Shown here in pieces: positions 24,347-35,400 of a stretch of 64,000 bases of DNA; positions within the stretch are counted from its first letter, which is position 1, and every line of letters starts with the position of its first letter. The notes beneath the pieces were generated by a model. It saw only the letters and a list, made by a program, of their open reading frames with translations. It had not been told where the DNA came from and made no database searches. Both the position numbers and the translations under genes were made by a program. Origin of the DNA: Apostichopus japonicus (lineage: Eukaryota > Echinodermata > Holothuroidea > Aspidochirotida > Stichopodidae); the NCBI RefSeq assembly GCF_037975245.1, contig NC_092565.1, positions 9,594,499 to 9,658,498 on the forward strand. Reading direction: 5' to 3'.

Positions 24347-26659
24347 GTAAGTCTCCCATTGTATCAGTGAAGAAAGAAGGCCTTTCTACAAAAATTCCCT
24401 ACGTATATGGCGAGTAATTCTCTCTTCGTTGTCGTGCTCCAGCCATAAGAGAGACGGATAGATAGATAGGGAGAGAAAGAGAGAAAGTGGAGTGAGTATG
24501 TACGAGACAACCAGACAGCTGTGCAGATTCTTGCACTGACAGACAAAGATGGACACATCTCCCGTGCATAATATTGTCCTTTTCTACATCGCCGTTCCAA
24601 CCTGTAGAGTAAAAGACTATCATATGTAGACTGTATCGTAATGTAATCATTTAGTCCAGTAGATTTAAGTGTCTTAATTCAAATGAGGCAGTATATAACG
24701 AGATGATCTCATGTATACTCAGGGTTGCTCTGTGTGTCTAATTGTCTGCTTCCATCGTACAGCGTATATATGCAACGATGAGCTGTCGAGGTCTGGCATG
24801 AAAATGGTGAAACAGAAATGAACACAAAATAACATCTCACGGGTAATTTAAATGCGACAGTTTTGATGAAGGCTTTTTTTTTTTGTAGTATGTAGGCGAA
24901 GATTATGTCATAGAAAAGTTCTGTAGAATGACATTGGGTGTATGTCATGTAGTCCTGTGTGTTGTTTTCAGTACTACATAAACCGACAGATACGTACTGT
25001 ACCAATGTAGGAACTGTATCCAGTAGTTATGATTAGTATGTAAATTAAAATGTTTTTTATGGCCTGTATTGCTCATGTCTCTTGTTGAGGAGGCCCTCAG
25101 AGAGAGAGAGAATGAACTGCCTGCCATGGTGCTATTAATGTCTAAATTATTCTTGACCAAAACAGATACAGGATTATGCGAAACCCGAGATTCACAAGAG
25201 CTGTACGACTGGTTTACATCTGCTGTGTGTTAGATACATGGTATATAGTATAATACACTGTTACTAGTAACTGCATATATCACATGTCTCAAGTTGTCAC
25301 TATATATGGACACTGTGGACTGACAAAGTGAAATTAGTTAGTAGAGCATAAATCGAAGTACCACAGTGAGGGGTGTGAGGTATGCAGGCCCCCGTTAATT
25401 TCAATCCCACCCAAAACTTAAAAAGCAAGTTTTTATATAGCACAATAACCTATCACACACAATTGTTCCTAAGTTATAGCCTAAATATGCCTAAGAGTGC
25501 ACCGTCTGGGCCATTTCAACGTTCACGTCTATAATTTTATTCGGTAGAACTGCTTCAACTACCTCAGGGACACACCCCCTCCTTTTTATATTCCTGGATC
25601 CATCTGTACTCCACCTCATATGATTTGCAAGCAACCAAATCTACCTATAACAGAAATAAAGCACCATTGGAGAAGAGTAAAAAAACAAGGGAAGTAATTA
25701 AAAGAATGCAGGGGGCTGAATATTTATAAGCCAATTAATGTTAGTCCATGCTTATCATGTGCATACATGCATTTGAAATGTGCAAGTTATGTATTTCTAA
25801 TAGAGTTAAATTTACATTAACTTATCCAAACTAGGTCAGGATATTCTTTGTAAAAGCTATTTTCTTCTATTGTGCTACCTCCTGTATCCCTACCAACGAC
25901 TTATTCTCCCCCCCCACCCCTCCCCCAAATGTTTCAGTCCTGACTGACTCTTGTCCTAATGCAGAGATGAAAGATGTCGCAAGGACAGAGAGTTTGTATT
26001 TGCTATTTTTGTCCATTAAGTTTCAAACATTTGCTTTACAATAGTATTTGGTGTTACGTAACAGAACAGTTTGGTTACTATTAAACAAAGCAGTTTAATT
26101 GAACATGTCCTTACTGCAGCTAATTGTGAAAACAATTCAAATTTTCTATATTACTGCTGAATTCCATTAATGGTATTGCAAACCTGAGTCCACTCTCCTA
26201 TAATTTCTAAAAGAAATTGTGGCGCATGATTTCTTTAGATACAATTGTAACACTTTTGTGTATCAGATATCTTCCCAAATTCAAGTGTTTTCAGCCTTGC
26301 TTTATCAATCCCACTCGAACCGATAAAATTAATGCCACATAAATGTAACAATTTTTACACGGCTGCCTACAGCTTAATCATGATATGTATGTATGTGTGT
26401 GTGTATGTATGTAATCATGTGTATGTATGTAATCATGATATGTGTCTGGATCTCACAATATCCCTTTACAAGAAGCACAGCTGGGTTAATATGAATATTT
26501 ATATATTTGAAATGAGTTGGAAAATCCAGAACAGTGAAAATGTTTAGTTATGCCATTGGTTAGTGTAGAAATCTGTTTTGCACAGTCTTGCTCAATTCCC
26601 TGTTACATATCATGGCAGCTATAGCTGTTGTTAGTGACAAGATTTCACTGACCTTTGAC
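24347..26659 (+). other. Intron after exon 1a, first part
   Basis: Begins with the consensus donor gtaagt. It contains a TG/ATGT simple repeat at about 26383-26440 and C runs near 25906. At 26513-26558 a 24-base word shared with 3127-3150 is followed by tttagttatgccattgg, which resembles the right end of the hAT-type element that finishes at 28188. No coding exon recognised. Confidence 0.55.
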
Positions 26660-28188
26660 CACTGGCATAACCAGCAGGGTGTAGGGGGTTGGAAGCCCCC
26701 CCAGTCAGATGTCTTGCTCTCCCCCCCCCCCACTTGCTTCCCCCAAATGACATTTGTGGGCACAAATAAAACGTTCGTTGGAAATTGCAAAATGCATTTA
26801 AAGCCTCATGCAGTTAAACCAGTTCCCGGTCGATGTTAATCTGTAATTGATGGGAATTCTCAAATCAATACCAGCCAATCGAAATATCAAATTATGTTAT
26901 CCTATCATCTTGCTTTCTGTCATTGCTACGAGGCCCCCCCCCATTTCCCTCGCCACACGGGCTACCCAACGAGATCACCTGCTACCATGCATACTTGTTA
27001 TATCATGTGTATGTTTATAACTTTATGTCATTGTTATATCGACTGTCTGAAGTTAATTTGATATGATTACTTGGAAGCTGCAGCCCAATATCTTATGTTA
27101 TTTCAACATCGCACGTGTGAACGCACACAGACTGATCAGTTGTTAGCATAGTCCTAACCGAAATACTGTTACCAACAACTATACAGAATTAAGCCGATTA
27201 ATGTAATAAAACTGATGGACTATGGCGCTGGAATGACAGTTTTGTAGTGGCTGAGTGAATGAAGTCGATAAGACGATGTAACTGAGCTTCATATACATAT
27301 TTATTTAACTCATTATTATAATAAATCATAGACAATCAGATATGCTTATACTGTTGTTAAAAGAATAGTCCAGACCAAAATGATAACTTCAGACAAAACC
27401 ATTGAAAGGATGAAAAATTGAACCCCATTGTCGAAATCCCATGGCTATTTCCATTTATGAATTTTTGATAACTAACAAATTTTACTGAAAAATTAATCAT
27501 CCAATTATAAAGAAACACATAGGCTTTGGTTGACAAAGTGTGAATGATATAATTATGTACTGTAAATAGTTTGAGAACAGAGCACATAAGGTTATCAGCT
27601 AAGATTATATTGACTTCCTCCAAGCGCATAGCTGTGGGGGGGGGTGGGGGGTGGTGGAGGGGGGTTGAGTGAGTTATTACCCACTTGAATATATTCTACC
27701 TAACGAATCAATATTTGGCTAATCATATGCAGAATCTTGAACATTAAATATAATTTTACATGGTTAGAATCTCGGCCTATTGGATGAAATTTGAAAAACT
27801 CTGAAGCCTCAGGGTAAAGTCCACCATGTCATATAGCTTCCAGGAGCTTTGCCGCTGGACCCGGGCCCCTGTGATGGGCCCCTGGACCCCACGCAGACAG
27901 CGCAAAGTTTTCTCATTGACGGGTCGATGAATCGAATCTGTCTCACACTCTAAGATCAAATCCTAGCGACGATGTGCTTGACTCTCTGTGCAATATATCA
28001 AGTTCATGTTGGGTGAAGAAACATTCATAACAATACTGTTACCATCCATGGTTTCAGTTTGGGAATGGGTCATAATTTAGTACCAAAAATGACCGAACTG
28101 GATGCGCATGAAACTTGCCCTCCTATTTGAAGTCTTTGTTCCCCCTCAATGCCCCCCCCCCCAATGAAAAAGTTTAGTTATGCCACTG
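26660..28188. mobile_element. hAT-type non-autonomous element, 1.5 kb, perfect 8-bp target duplication
   Basis: Left end CACTGGCATAACC and right end (reverse complement) CAGTGGCATAAC are inverted repeats. The element is flanked by identical CCTTTGAC at 26652-26659 and 28189-28196. No transposase-like open frame is seen in its 1529 bp, so it is non-autonomous or a decayed copy, possibly with other insertions inside (a long G run lies near 27635-27665). The ends contain runs of C (about 26696-26702, 26721-26731 and 28152-28162). Confidence 0.75.
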
Positions 28189-28275
28189 CCTTTGACATGT
28201 ATTATGCATCATATTTGTCACTACAACCACAATTTTTCAAAATGACTTTAGACGTAAATATGCATGATTGTCCCA

Positions 28276-28563
28276 CAGGCTCGTAGCCAGGAATTTGCCA
28301 AGGGAGGGGCGAAACTGTAGATTCGGCATTGTAAACTATTTAAGCCTAGCGCCACCATGGTTGGAAGCGTACAAGAAAATTTTGGCTGAAGATGCCTCCC
28401 AGATCGCTGGAAATGGCACTTCCCAGGCCTTGTAAGTTGCATCTTAGCATTTTCTCTTTTGAAAATACTAGCGATATCATAAAAACATTAAAAAAAAATT
28501 AAAAAGTATGCTCAAGGGGGGGGCGGCTGCCCCCTTCGCCCCCCCCCCTTGGCTACGCGCCTG
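28276..28563. mobile_element. hAT-type MITE (CAGGC-CGTAGCC family), copy 1
   Basis: 288 bp with terminal inverted repeats: left CAGGCTCGTAGCC, right (reverse complement) CAGGCGCGTAGCC. Flanked by identical 8-base duplications TTGTCCCA at 28268-28275 and 28564-28571. Shares its sequence with the element at 53877-54096, for example gatcgctggaaatggcactt. Non-coding. It lies 88 bp from the end of the larger hAT element. Confidence 0.9.
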
Positions 28564-30883
28564 TTGTCCCATATATCATGCTGAGTTGGGTACATGTTAG
28601 TTATATAATATTCAACACTTTTTTCCCTTTTGTACAAACCTGAAAGTGTGTAACTGAGAATTATTTAATTCTTGCCTTAAAGTCTCATAAGCTGTAGGAT
28701 ATCACTCATAAATGCATAACTAAATTATGAATATCTTATGAGAACCTTGAATGCATCGACCCAACATTTAGTCGACCTTCATATGGGATTAACCAAGCAA
28801 AATGTAAAGGGGGAAAGAGCATACAGGAATTTTCATAACCTTCAAAGATTGCGAGTGTATGGAATCGTAAATTCACATGCATGGAGATGTATTACGTCAA
28901 ATGCGCAATACCGTTTGTGTGCGCCGAGTACAGGACAGTGTTTACTATATTCAGTGACTAGCTCTTAGGTTTATTGAAAATGTCAGAGGAGATGCCTAGG
29001 GGTGCAGCCAGTTAAATATGAAAATGAAATTTGCCTCAGAGGTTTTTCTTTCTTTTTTTCCACTTTGGTTTGAAATTTGTGAGAATTTGTTTACTCCTTT
29101 CAGTACTTTTGTTAGATGATTATATAGACAGTGGTATAAAGGTAAATGCCATTAACATGGGGCTTGTTGACAAAAGGGATAGGGGGATAGGGGGGGACAT
29201 ATTATTGAGGAAAAGAGTTACTTTCCTTAAACTCATATATCTCTTGTACCAGTACCTGCTATAATGTATTGTATTCATATTGGTGGTATTGCCACAAGCA
29301 AAGGAGGAGGGGTGGGGGGGGGGGAGGGGGTAGCTATTTTCCCGATAAGATCATGTTATCCACTTGTATGATATATTTTAAATTTCTAGTGTGATGTTTA
29401 CCAGAATCATATTTTGTTCTCTCACATCCACTGGATGTTAGTTTCCCAGGATTTGATTGATTTGATTTGATTTAATTTATTGTTTTAACACATAGTAATA
29501 CAAGGTGAACAAGACAATATAACTGCAAATAAGTAAATATGTGAAAGGAAGTAAACTAAGAAACCCTTGTGGGCTTAATCGAATAGAGTACTCCCATCAA
29601 AGAAAATGGAAAACCTTAACACCTAAAAAAAAAGGATATCTCCCTCCCTCCCCTCCAATGCCCTCTCCTTCCACCTATCCCTGCTATAAATCTCTGTGAC
29701 TAGGTCTCACAAATATGGTTGTAACTCTGAAGGTCACTCAGATAAATACCATTATTCACTTTGTAGAGGCATGCATTTACAAATAACTAAGTGTCTGTGT
29801 TTTGACTGCATCAGCTTGGCCACAGTACTGCATGCCTAGAATTAGAAAGATGCTTGTTGTCATGGTTGGGTAGACACAGATAGGTAAGCTAGTAAGCTGT
29901 TCATTGAGTTTATACAATTGTGTCACACAATTACAGTTTGATGAAGGTAGATACAGTGTGTAAACCAGGCACCCCAACCTATACAATACTAAATTTATGC
30001 TAGTCAAGTACAGATGCTACTACTATTAAACCTTCTATATTGTATTGTGTGTTCATCATGTAGTTATAAGTGGAATATGGATCACTGTTGACTTCAAGAC
30101 TGCTGACATTCAATGCAGTGTATCCTTGCTATAACATACTATGTCAGATACAGTAGTGTACCGATATAGGCAATTATGTTCATGATTAATTAATTAAGAT
30201 AGTTAAGTGGATATTGCATATACATCTCAGTGGAGCCAACATGTTACTTACTATCTTGTGTATATGTTTTTGTGGGACTAGCTGACTGGAGCCTTTATTC
30301 TTGCCATATGTTTCTGTAAATCCATCCCTCCAATGTGTATGCTTTATTATATGGTATGGTATTTACTGTATTACATAGGCTATTATTAGTTACTGTACCA
30401 TTTTAGTTTGGTTTATTCTATAGTGTGGCACTATCAATATGCCTAGTCTAGCCATAAGCTGTCATTGATGGTGTCAGTTTGATTTATTTATCTAGCTTTA
30501 GCAAGGTATAGATTAGATAAATACATCCTACCAGTGAACAATTGCAAGCTTATATATCAACTCTACATTTTGCACATGGGCTTCCTCTCAAATTGATTCT
30601 ACTTTGATGTATGGTATCCTAGCTGGCATTCAAACTTATCCTCCATCCATACCCATCCACACCCCCCCATACCCATCCACCCCTTCCACTTCTGATTAGA
30701 AGGTAAGATACAAGGCTTCCTCACATGTGTGTTAATTCAAATAGATATGCTTTCCTTCAATAGTTATTGCCAAAAAACCTAAAAGCAATCATTAATGTTT
30801 AATGTATACAGGAGGGAATAATTTGTTTTCAACTGGAACAGCTGGTAGTGAAAAATGGTGTTTTGGGTTAATAATGAAGAAAG
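28564..30883 (+). other. Intron sequence, no exon seen
   Basis: AT-rich with stops. G runs lie near 29175-29185 and 29308-29330. At about 29455-29620 a gatttgatttgatttaattt tract is followed by an unknown body; this looks like the microsatellite 3' end of a minus-strand LINE, but no protein tail is readable there. Confidence 0.45.
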
Positions 30884-31028
30884 GAATGTTTTAAGAAATC
30901 CATTAGGGTGTTTAGAAGCTATGATAACTACCGTGCCTAGCCTAGCACTCACTGAATGTTTTATGATATCCATTAGAGTGTTTTTAGAAGCTATGATAGC
31001 TACAGTACCATGCTAGCCAGCACTCACT
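30884..31028. repeat. Tandem duplication, 70-bp unit, two copies
   Basis: The segment from gaatgttttaagaaatccat to cactcact (30884-30953) is followed directly by a second copy (30954-31028) with scattered substitutions and small indels. It lies in the intron after exon 1a. No function is evident. Confidence 0.85.
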
Positions 31029-32295
31029 CTTGTCTAGTAGAAAGCTCGACTAAATATAAGCAGCTCGCATTTGTGCCGACAACGCTGATATCATATGTCA
31101 GTTTGGGGGGAAAACTTCCAATTTTCCATCAGAGGAGAAGAAACCTGAGCAACTATTCTGTATATATATTGTAACCTTCAGGACTTGAATTTTATTGTAT
31201 CGTTTATACTTAATTCCATTCCAAGAACTGCTCTTGCGTCACAAAATGTTGACGTTGTGAAATTGTTTGTATATATGGATATATGGATATGACGCCATGG
31301 TGATGATGAACGTAAATCTTCAGTTCTCCCAAGATAATATGTCTTGAGGTTATATAACATATTTATGTATATTTTGGTAATGTTTTTGGGAAGAGCAAGA
31401 TCTTAAACATGAGCAATAAAGTATCAAGTGGAACTGATACAAATATAATTTTTATTTTCTGCCACAAAATGTAAGGAGGAACTGAACAACATTAGTTTTT
31501 CCACCAGACACAATGTTTAATACACTTTAAATTCTGAGGACATGTGGTGTCTCTGTTTCAAATATAATAATGTTTATTGATCAATTATGAGAAATATAGT
31601 AAACTTCAAATTGATAATAATAATAATAATAATAAAAAGAAGTTGTGGGAGTACATTGCTTCACAATAAGCGAAAAAGTGGCCAGTAATATTTAAGAATA
31701 GTCCAGTGATGGGTCATAACATATAATTCCTCCGTTTGTCTTCATCATCGTCGTGGGCAACAGGAGGTCTAGTCATTCGCAGATTTTTGCATCTTTTAAT
31801 AGGCTAGGCTCTAGGAATAAACACTTAGTATGGAAGTTTTGTAAGCATCCTTATAGTCCATGTATCATTAATGTACATGAAGGTAAGCCAAAGATACTTC
31901 TCAAATGAACTTAGTTTTCAACTTGTCCTGTTCACCTTAGTGTCAATTCATGTTTTGCATTGGACAGTACAAAAGTGAAGGCTTCATATCCTATCACCAT
32001 TGTCAAGTTTGTGCAACAATAATAAGGCCTGTAATAATAAGGAGTGTTGTTATTTCCCAGTTCACACTGAGTTGGAACTAATTGCTGACGTAAATACCAA
32101 TATGACGTAGAATATGTATCAAAACATTTGTAATATTATTAATATATATAAAAGCATTTATTAATAAATTATTTTGGTTAACGCTCTTTAATATCCCTAC
32201 TTAACTATGACATTTGGAATCAGTCACTGCATCTTTGGAAGATATTGAGGACTTAATTAATTTTAAGCAAATTAGTCAACTTGGATTAGCTGAAA
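31029..32295 (+). other. Intron of the 1a transcript; presumed promoter region of exon 1b
   Basis: Contains a (TAA)n run at about 31613-31635. No promoter motif can be singled out in the AT-rich sequence before exon 1b. Confidence 0.45.
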
Positions 32296-32410
32296 ATGGA
32301 AAGGCGTCGACGAACTGGTGTAGCGATATCCCAGTCTGTGTCCAGAGGTGTAAGAGTAGCATTGAGTAAAGTACGGTACATATCACAAGCTGGCATAGCA
32401 CCTGTCTTTG
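32296..32410 (+). CDS. KCNIP: KChIP alternative first coding exon 1b (Arg-rich N-terminus)
   Basis: ATG at 32296 in strong context (A at -3, G at +4), with an in-frame TAG at 32287 fixing it as the start of the frame. The exon ends at the donor TTTG|gtgagt at 32410/32411. Its 115 nt are 38 codons plus one G (phase 1), so splicing to exon 2 restores GAT (Asp) and keeps frame. The peptide starts MERRRRTGVAISQSV and is strongly basic and Ser/Val-rich (further basics in SRGVRVALSKVRY), with no acidic residue after position 2 and no membrane-length hydrophobic segment. Vertebrate KChIP2 and KChIP3 also have long basic first exons before the common core, but I see no direct alignment. The basic charge could serve membrane phospholipid or nuclear targeting; that is inference. 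Confidence 0.72.
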
Positions 32411-35400
32411 GTGAGTATATATATATACATTACATCCTTGTGGAGTTGAATTTTGAAACATTCATTACTATACTCAACACACATCATAAGCCAACTCTGT
32501 TGATTGTTAGCGTGACTAGTCAAGTTAGAAATTTCATTTCGATTAATTAAAAAAGAAAAGTGGGATGGGGGGGGGGTGGGCGGGGTGCAGTTTTCCTGGT
32601 TTTGTGCTGATATATGGTGAATGCAAACATCAAAATTATTCTGTAAAGTTAATAAATGTCTGACTGCATAATTTTCAGGTTGAGTAAATATTTCCGTCTG
32701 TTTAATTGAAAATCATTCTTATGCTAATGTTATAACTGATCATAGTAAGACGAAATTGTTATTTTTAAGAATAATAAATAAATTTTTGAAATAGAAGGGA
32801 GGTTGTTATAGGTATTCATGTCCATAACTTAGAGCAGCTGAGCTGTTTTGTGTTTATAATGGTCATTTTAACATGCTAAAGAATCTCAAAAAACAAAATG
32901 CATTTCACTATCCCAATTAAAATCATGTAACTTCTATCATGCAATCAAAAAGTTATTTTTTTTTTTACTGCAAATATGTGATCAATAAAGTATAAATAAT
33001 GTCTGGCTCATAAACTTTCAAAATTGATTGGTAATCGGTAATGTTAGGCTAATTATGGTCCGTACAATTAATTAAACAAATATGTAGAAGTTTGGTTCTA
33101 GGTCATTCAAGATAATCTTAGTTTATAATAATTATACTTGATGGGATTTGGGTTCTTTCTCTATGAGGTAAGCCTGAAATAAGAGCAGTATATGTTTAGT
33201 AAACCTTATACAATATTTTTTGTAATATGAGTTTCTTGTTATTCTCAAACCTACAATTTGAATTAGTTTTTTAGGGAAAATAACTTCTTTAAAAAAAAAA
33301 TTTAAAAATGAAAAAAATTTGCAATAGGCAAATTAAGAACAGAAAGTAAAACAAACAAAGGAAATTAATAAAGGACAAGAACAGCTTTCATAGCCATCTT
33401 TAGCTGCCGCTATACAGTAGTCATTGATGTAATTAAGACTGCACTTAATAGCTATAACGTTTGTCATGAGGAATGCTTACAAAAACCAACTGTCCATTTC
33501 ATATCCAAACCTTCCCCCTTAGCGTTCATGGCTTTTTAAGTCCTCCTTTCTTATGCCACTGCAATTAAGGAACATATTAGAACCTTCTTACTCAGTTGGA
33601 TATTAAAACAGAAATGTTTTATTCCTCCTGGCTTTCATCGATGACAACACTACCCTATAATACTGTCGTCTGATTGAGGCCAGATGCTACTTTTACTCTG
33701 TGAAATAAATTTGACACAAGCTTCTATTTTGACATGCTGCCCTCTATTTGAGAACTTTTTGCTGGTCTTACTATCAATTGCACAAAATGTGATAGCCATT
33801 TCAAGATAGTGTCAATTATCTACACATTAGACATATGGAAAATGATAAAGCTGTTCTGATCTATCACCAAAGTTAGTTAGTCAGTTAGTTAGTTAAAATA
33901 GCTTAATTTTTGCAGAAAACTTGAGTCCTTTAATAGCATAATCATACCTAATGTCACAAACTCTCTGAGATGGTTATTTAAATATTTAAAGGTCAGTAAT
34001 GTTTAGGGACAAAAGTTTGCTTGCTATCATATGATACTAAATCTTTACATTCTATTATAAGCTTTCTAGTGATTTATCCTTGAAATATACAATACATTTG
34101 GCAATTTTGCATAACTGTAAATGTTCTCTGTATTTACAATTTATCAACGTGCATTTTTTTTCTATCGGTGAATAAGTGAGTTTAATATCACAAAGAAAAA
34201 CAGACATTATTTCCAGCTGAATTGCCATAATGGCATCATTCACTCTGCTTTCGCCACATAACTGCATTCACAAAATGAGGGTGTGGTTTTGATCTATGCA
34301 TGCAGTAACATTCCAACATTTCTATGTAAGGAATCAACTATTCAGCTTTCAGAATATCCCCTTAATTTATGGCACTATGTGACCATTTATGGTGCCTCTA
34401 GCATATTGGTTTGGTAATTTGAGGATGGCACATCATATTTACGAGAAGTATTTTTTATTTTTTTATGATTGAAATTTGAAGAATTATCACCATGAGTAAT
34501 AGTTCAAATCTCATAGTGGACTGGTCGTAATCCCTTATCATGAGCTGTAGTGTTACAGCAATAATAATATGTCATGATGGCTGTCTCATTAAAAGCTTGT
34601 CGAAAAAGAAGAAGTCAAGCATATTTCAAGTTGGAATGGCTGTCAAACTTTGAGGAGGTTTAATTTCTCAAGTTCTGCTCTCGCACAAAACTAGAGACAG
34701 CCCTTTCGTTGTTCTATTCCCTCTTCGTTATCGACGGGGGGCAGCGGCTTGCAGTTCCTACGCAGTCAGAATGAACGAGTGTGAACTGAACTTATTAGCT
34801 GCAAGCTGTTACAATATTTCATAGAGGCAATGCATCAGAATAGTCTTGGAAAAAAACGAGAAAAGACGTGGTCGGTTTATTAAAGAATCTATCATATGCT
34901 ATCCTACCACACTATTCCCATTCCCTTCTATCCAGGCTGCTAAATTTATCAAAGCGCTCACTTCTTGGTTAATTTGTGTGCAATATTTTCATCCTCTTGA
35001 GATCCCAGGAACAGTTTGAATTTTATTTTTCAGTATTCTCCAGTTCTTTGATGATCTATGACCAATGACATCTTAAGTGTACATAGTAGTGAGGAAACTG
35101 GATACAGGTATATATCATCTTACCAGAAGTAGTGACCGATAGAACGTAATCAATCCCCTCGTATGGGATCATTGACCTAAAAATGCCCACAAATTGAAAG
35201 CGTTTTAGTCAAAGTTTTACTACTTGCATCAGAAGGACCGATAGAAATAGCTGTTACATCCATGTTGCAACAATTTCAACACAGTTTAAGGAAATTATGA
35301 GATGAAACAATACAGCAGGTTTCTTTGTAATAGGCCTATCTTATAAATGACAAATACTGTTTTGCCGGTTTCAAGCATCTGGATCCATCCAGAATCTTAA

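Noticed and set aside
27777-27959. GC-rich minus-strand frame with Pro/Gly words
   Set aside because: It lies inside the 1.5-kb hAT-type element and shows no transposase motif; probably repeat sequence.
33141-33167. Further first-exon candidate MGFGFFLYE followed by gtaagc
   Set aside because: Ends in phase 0, so joining to exon 2 would break the KChIP frame. The ATG context is also weak.
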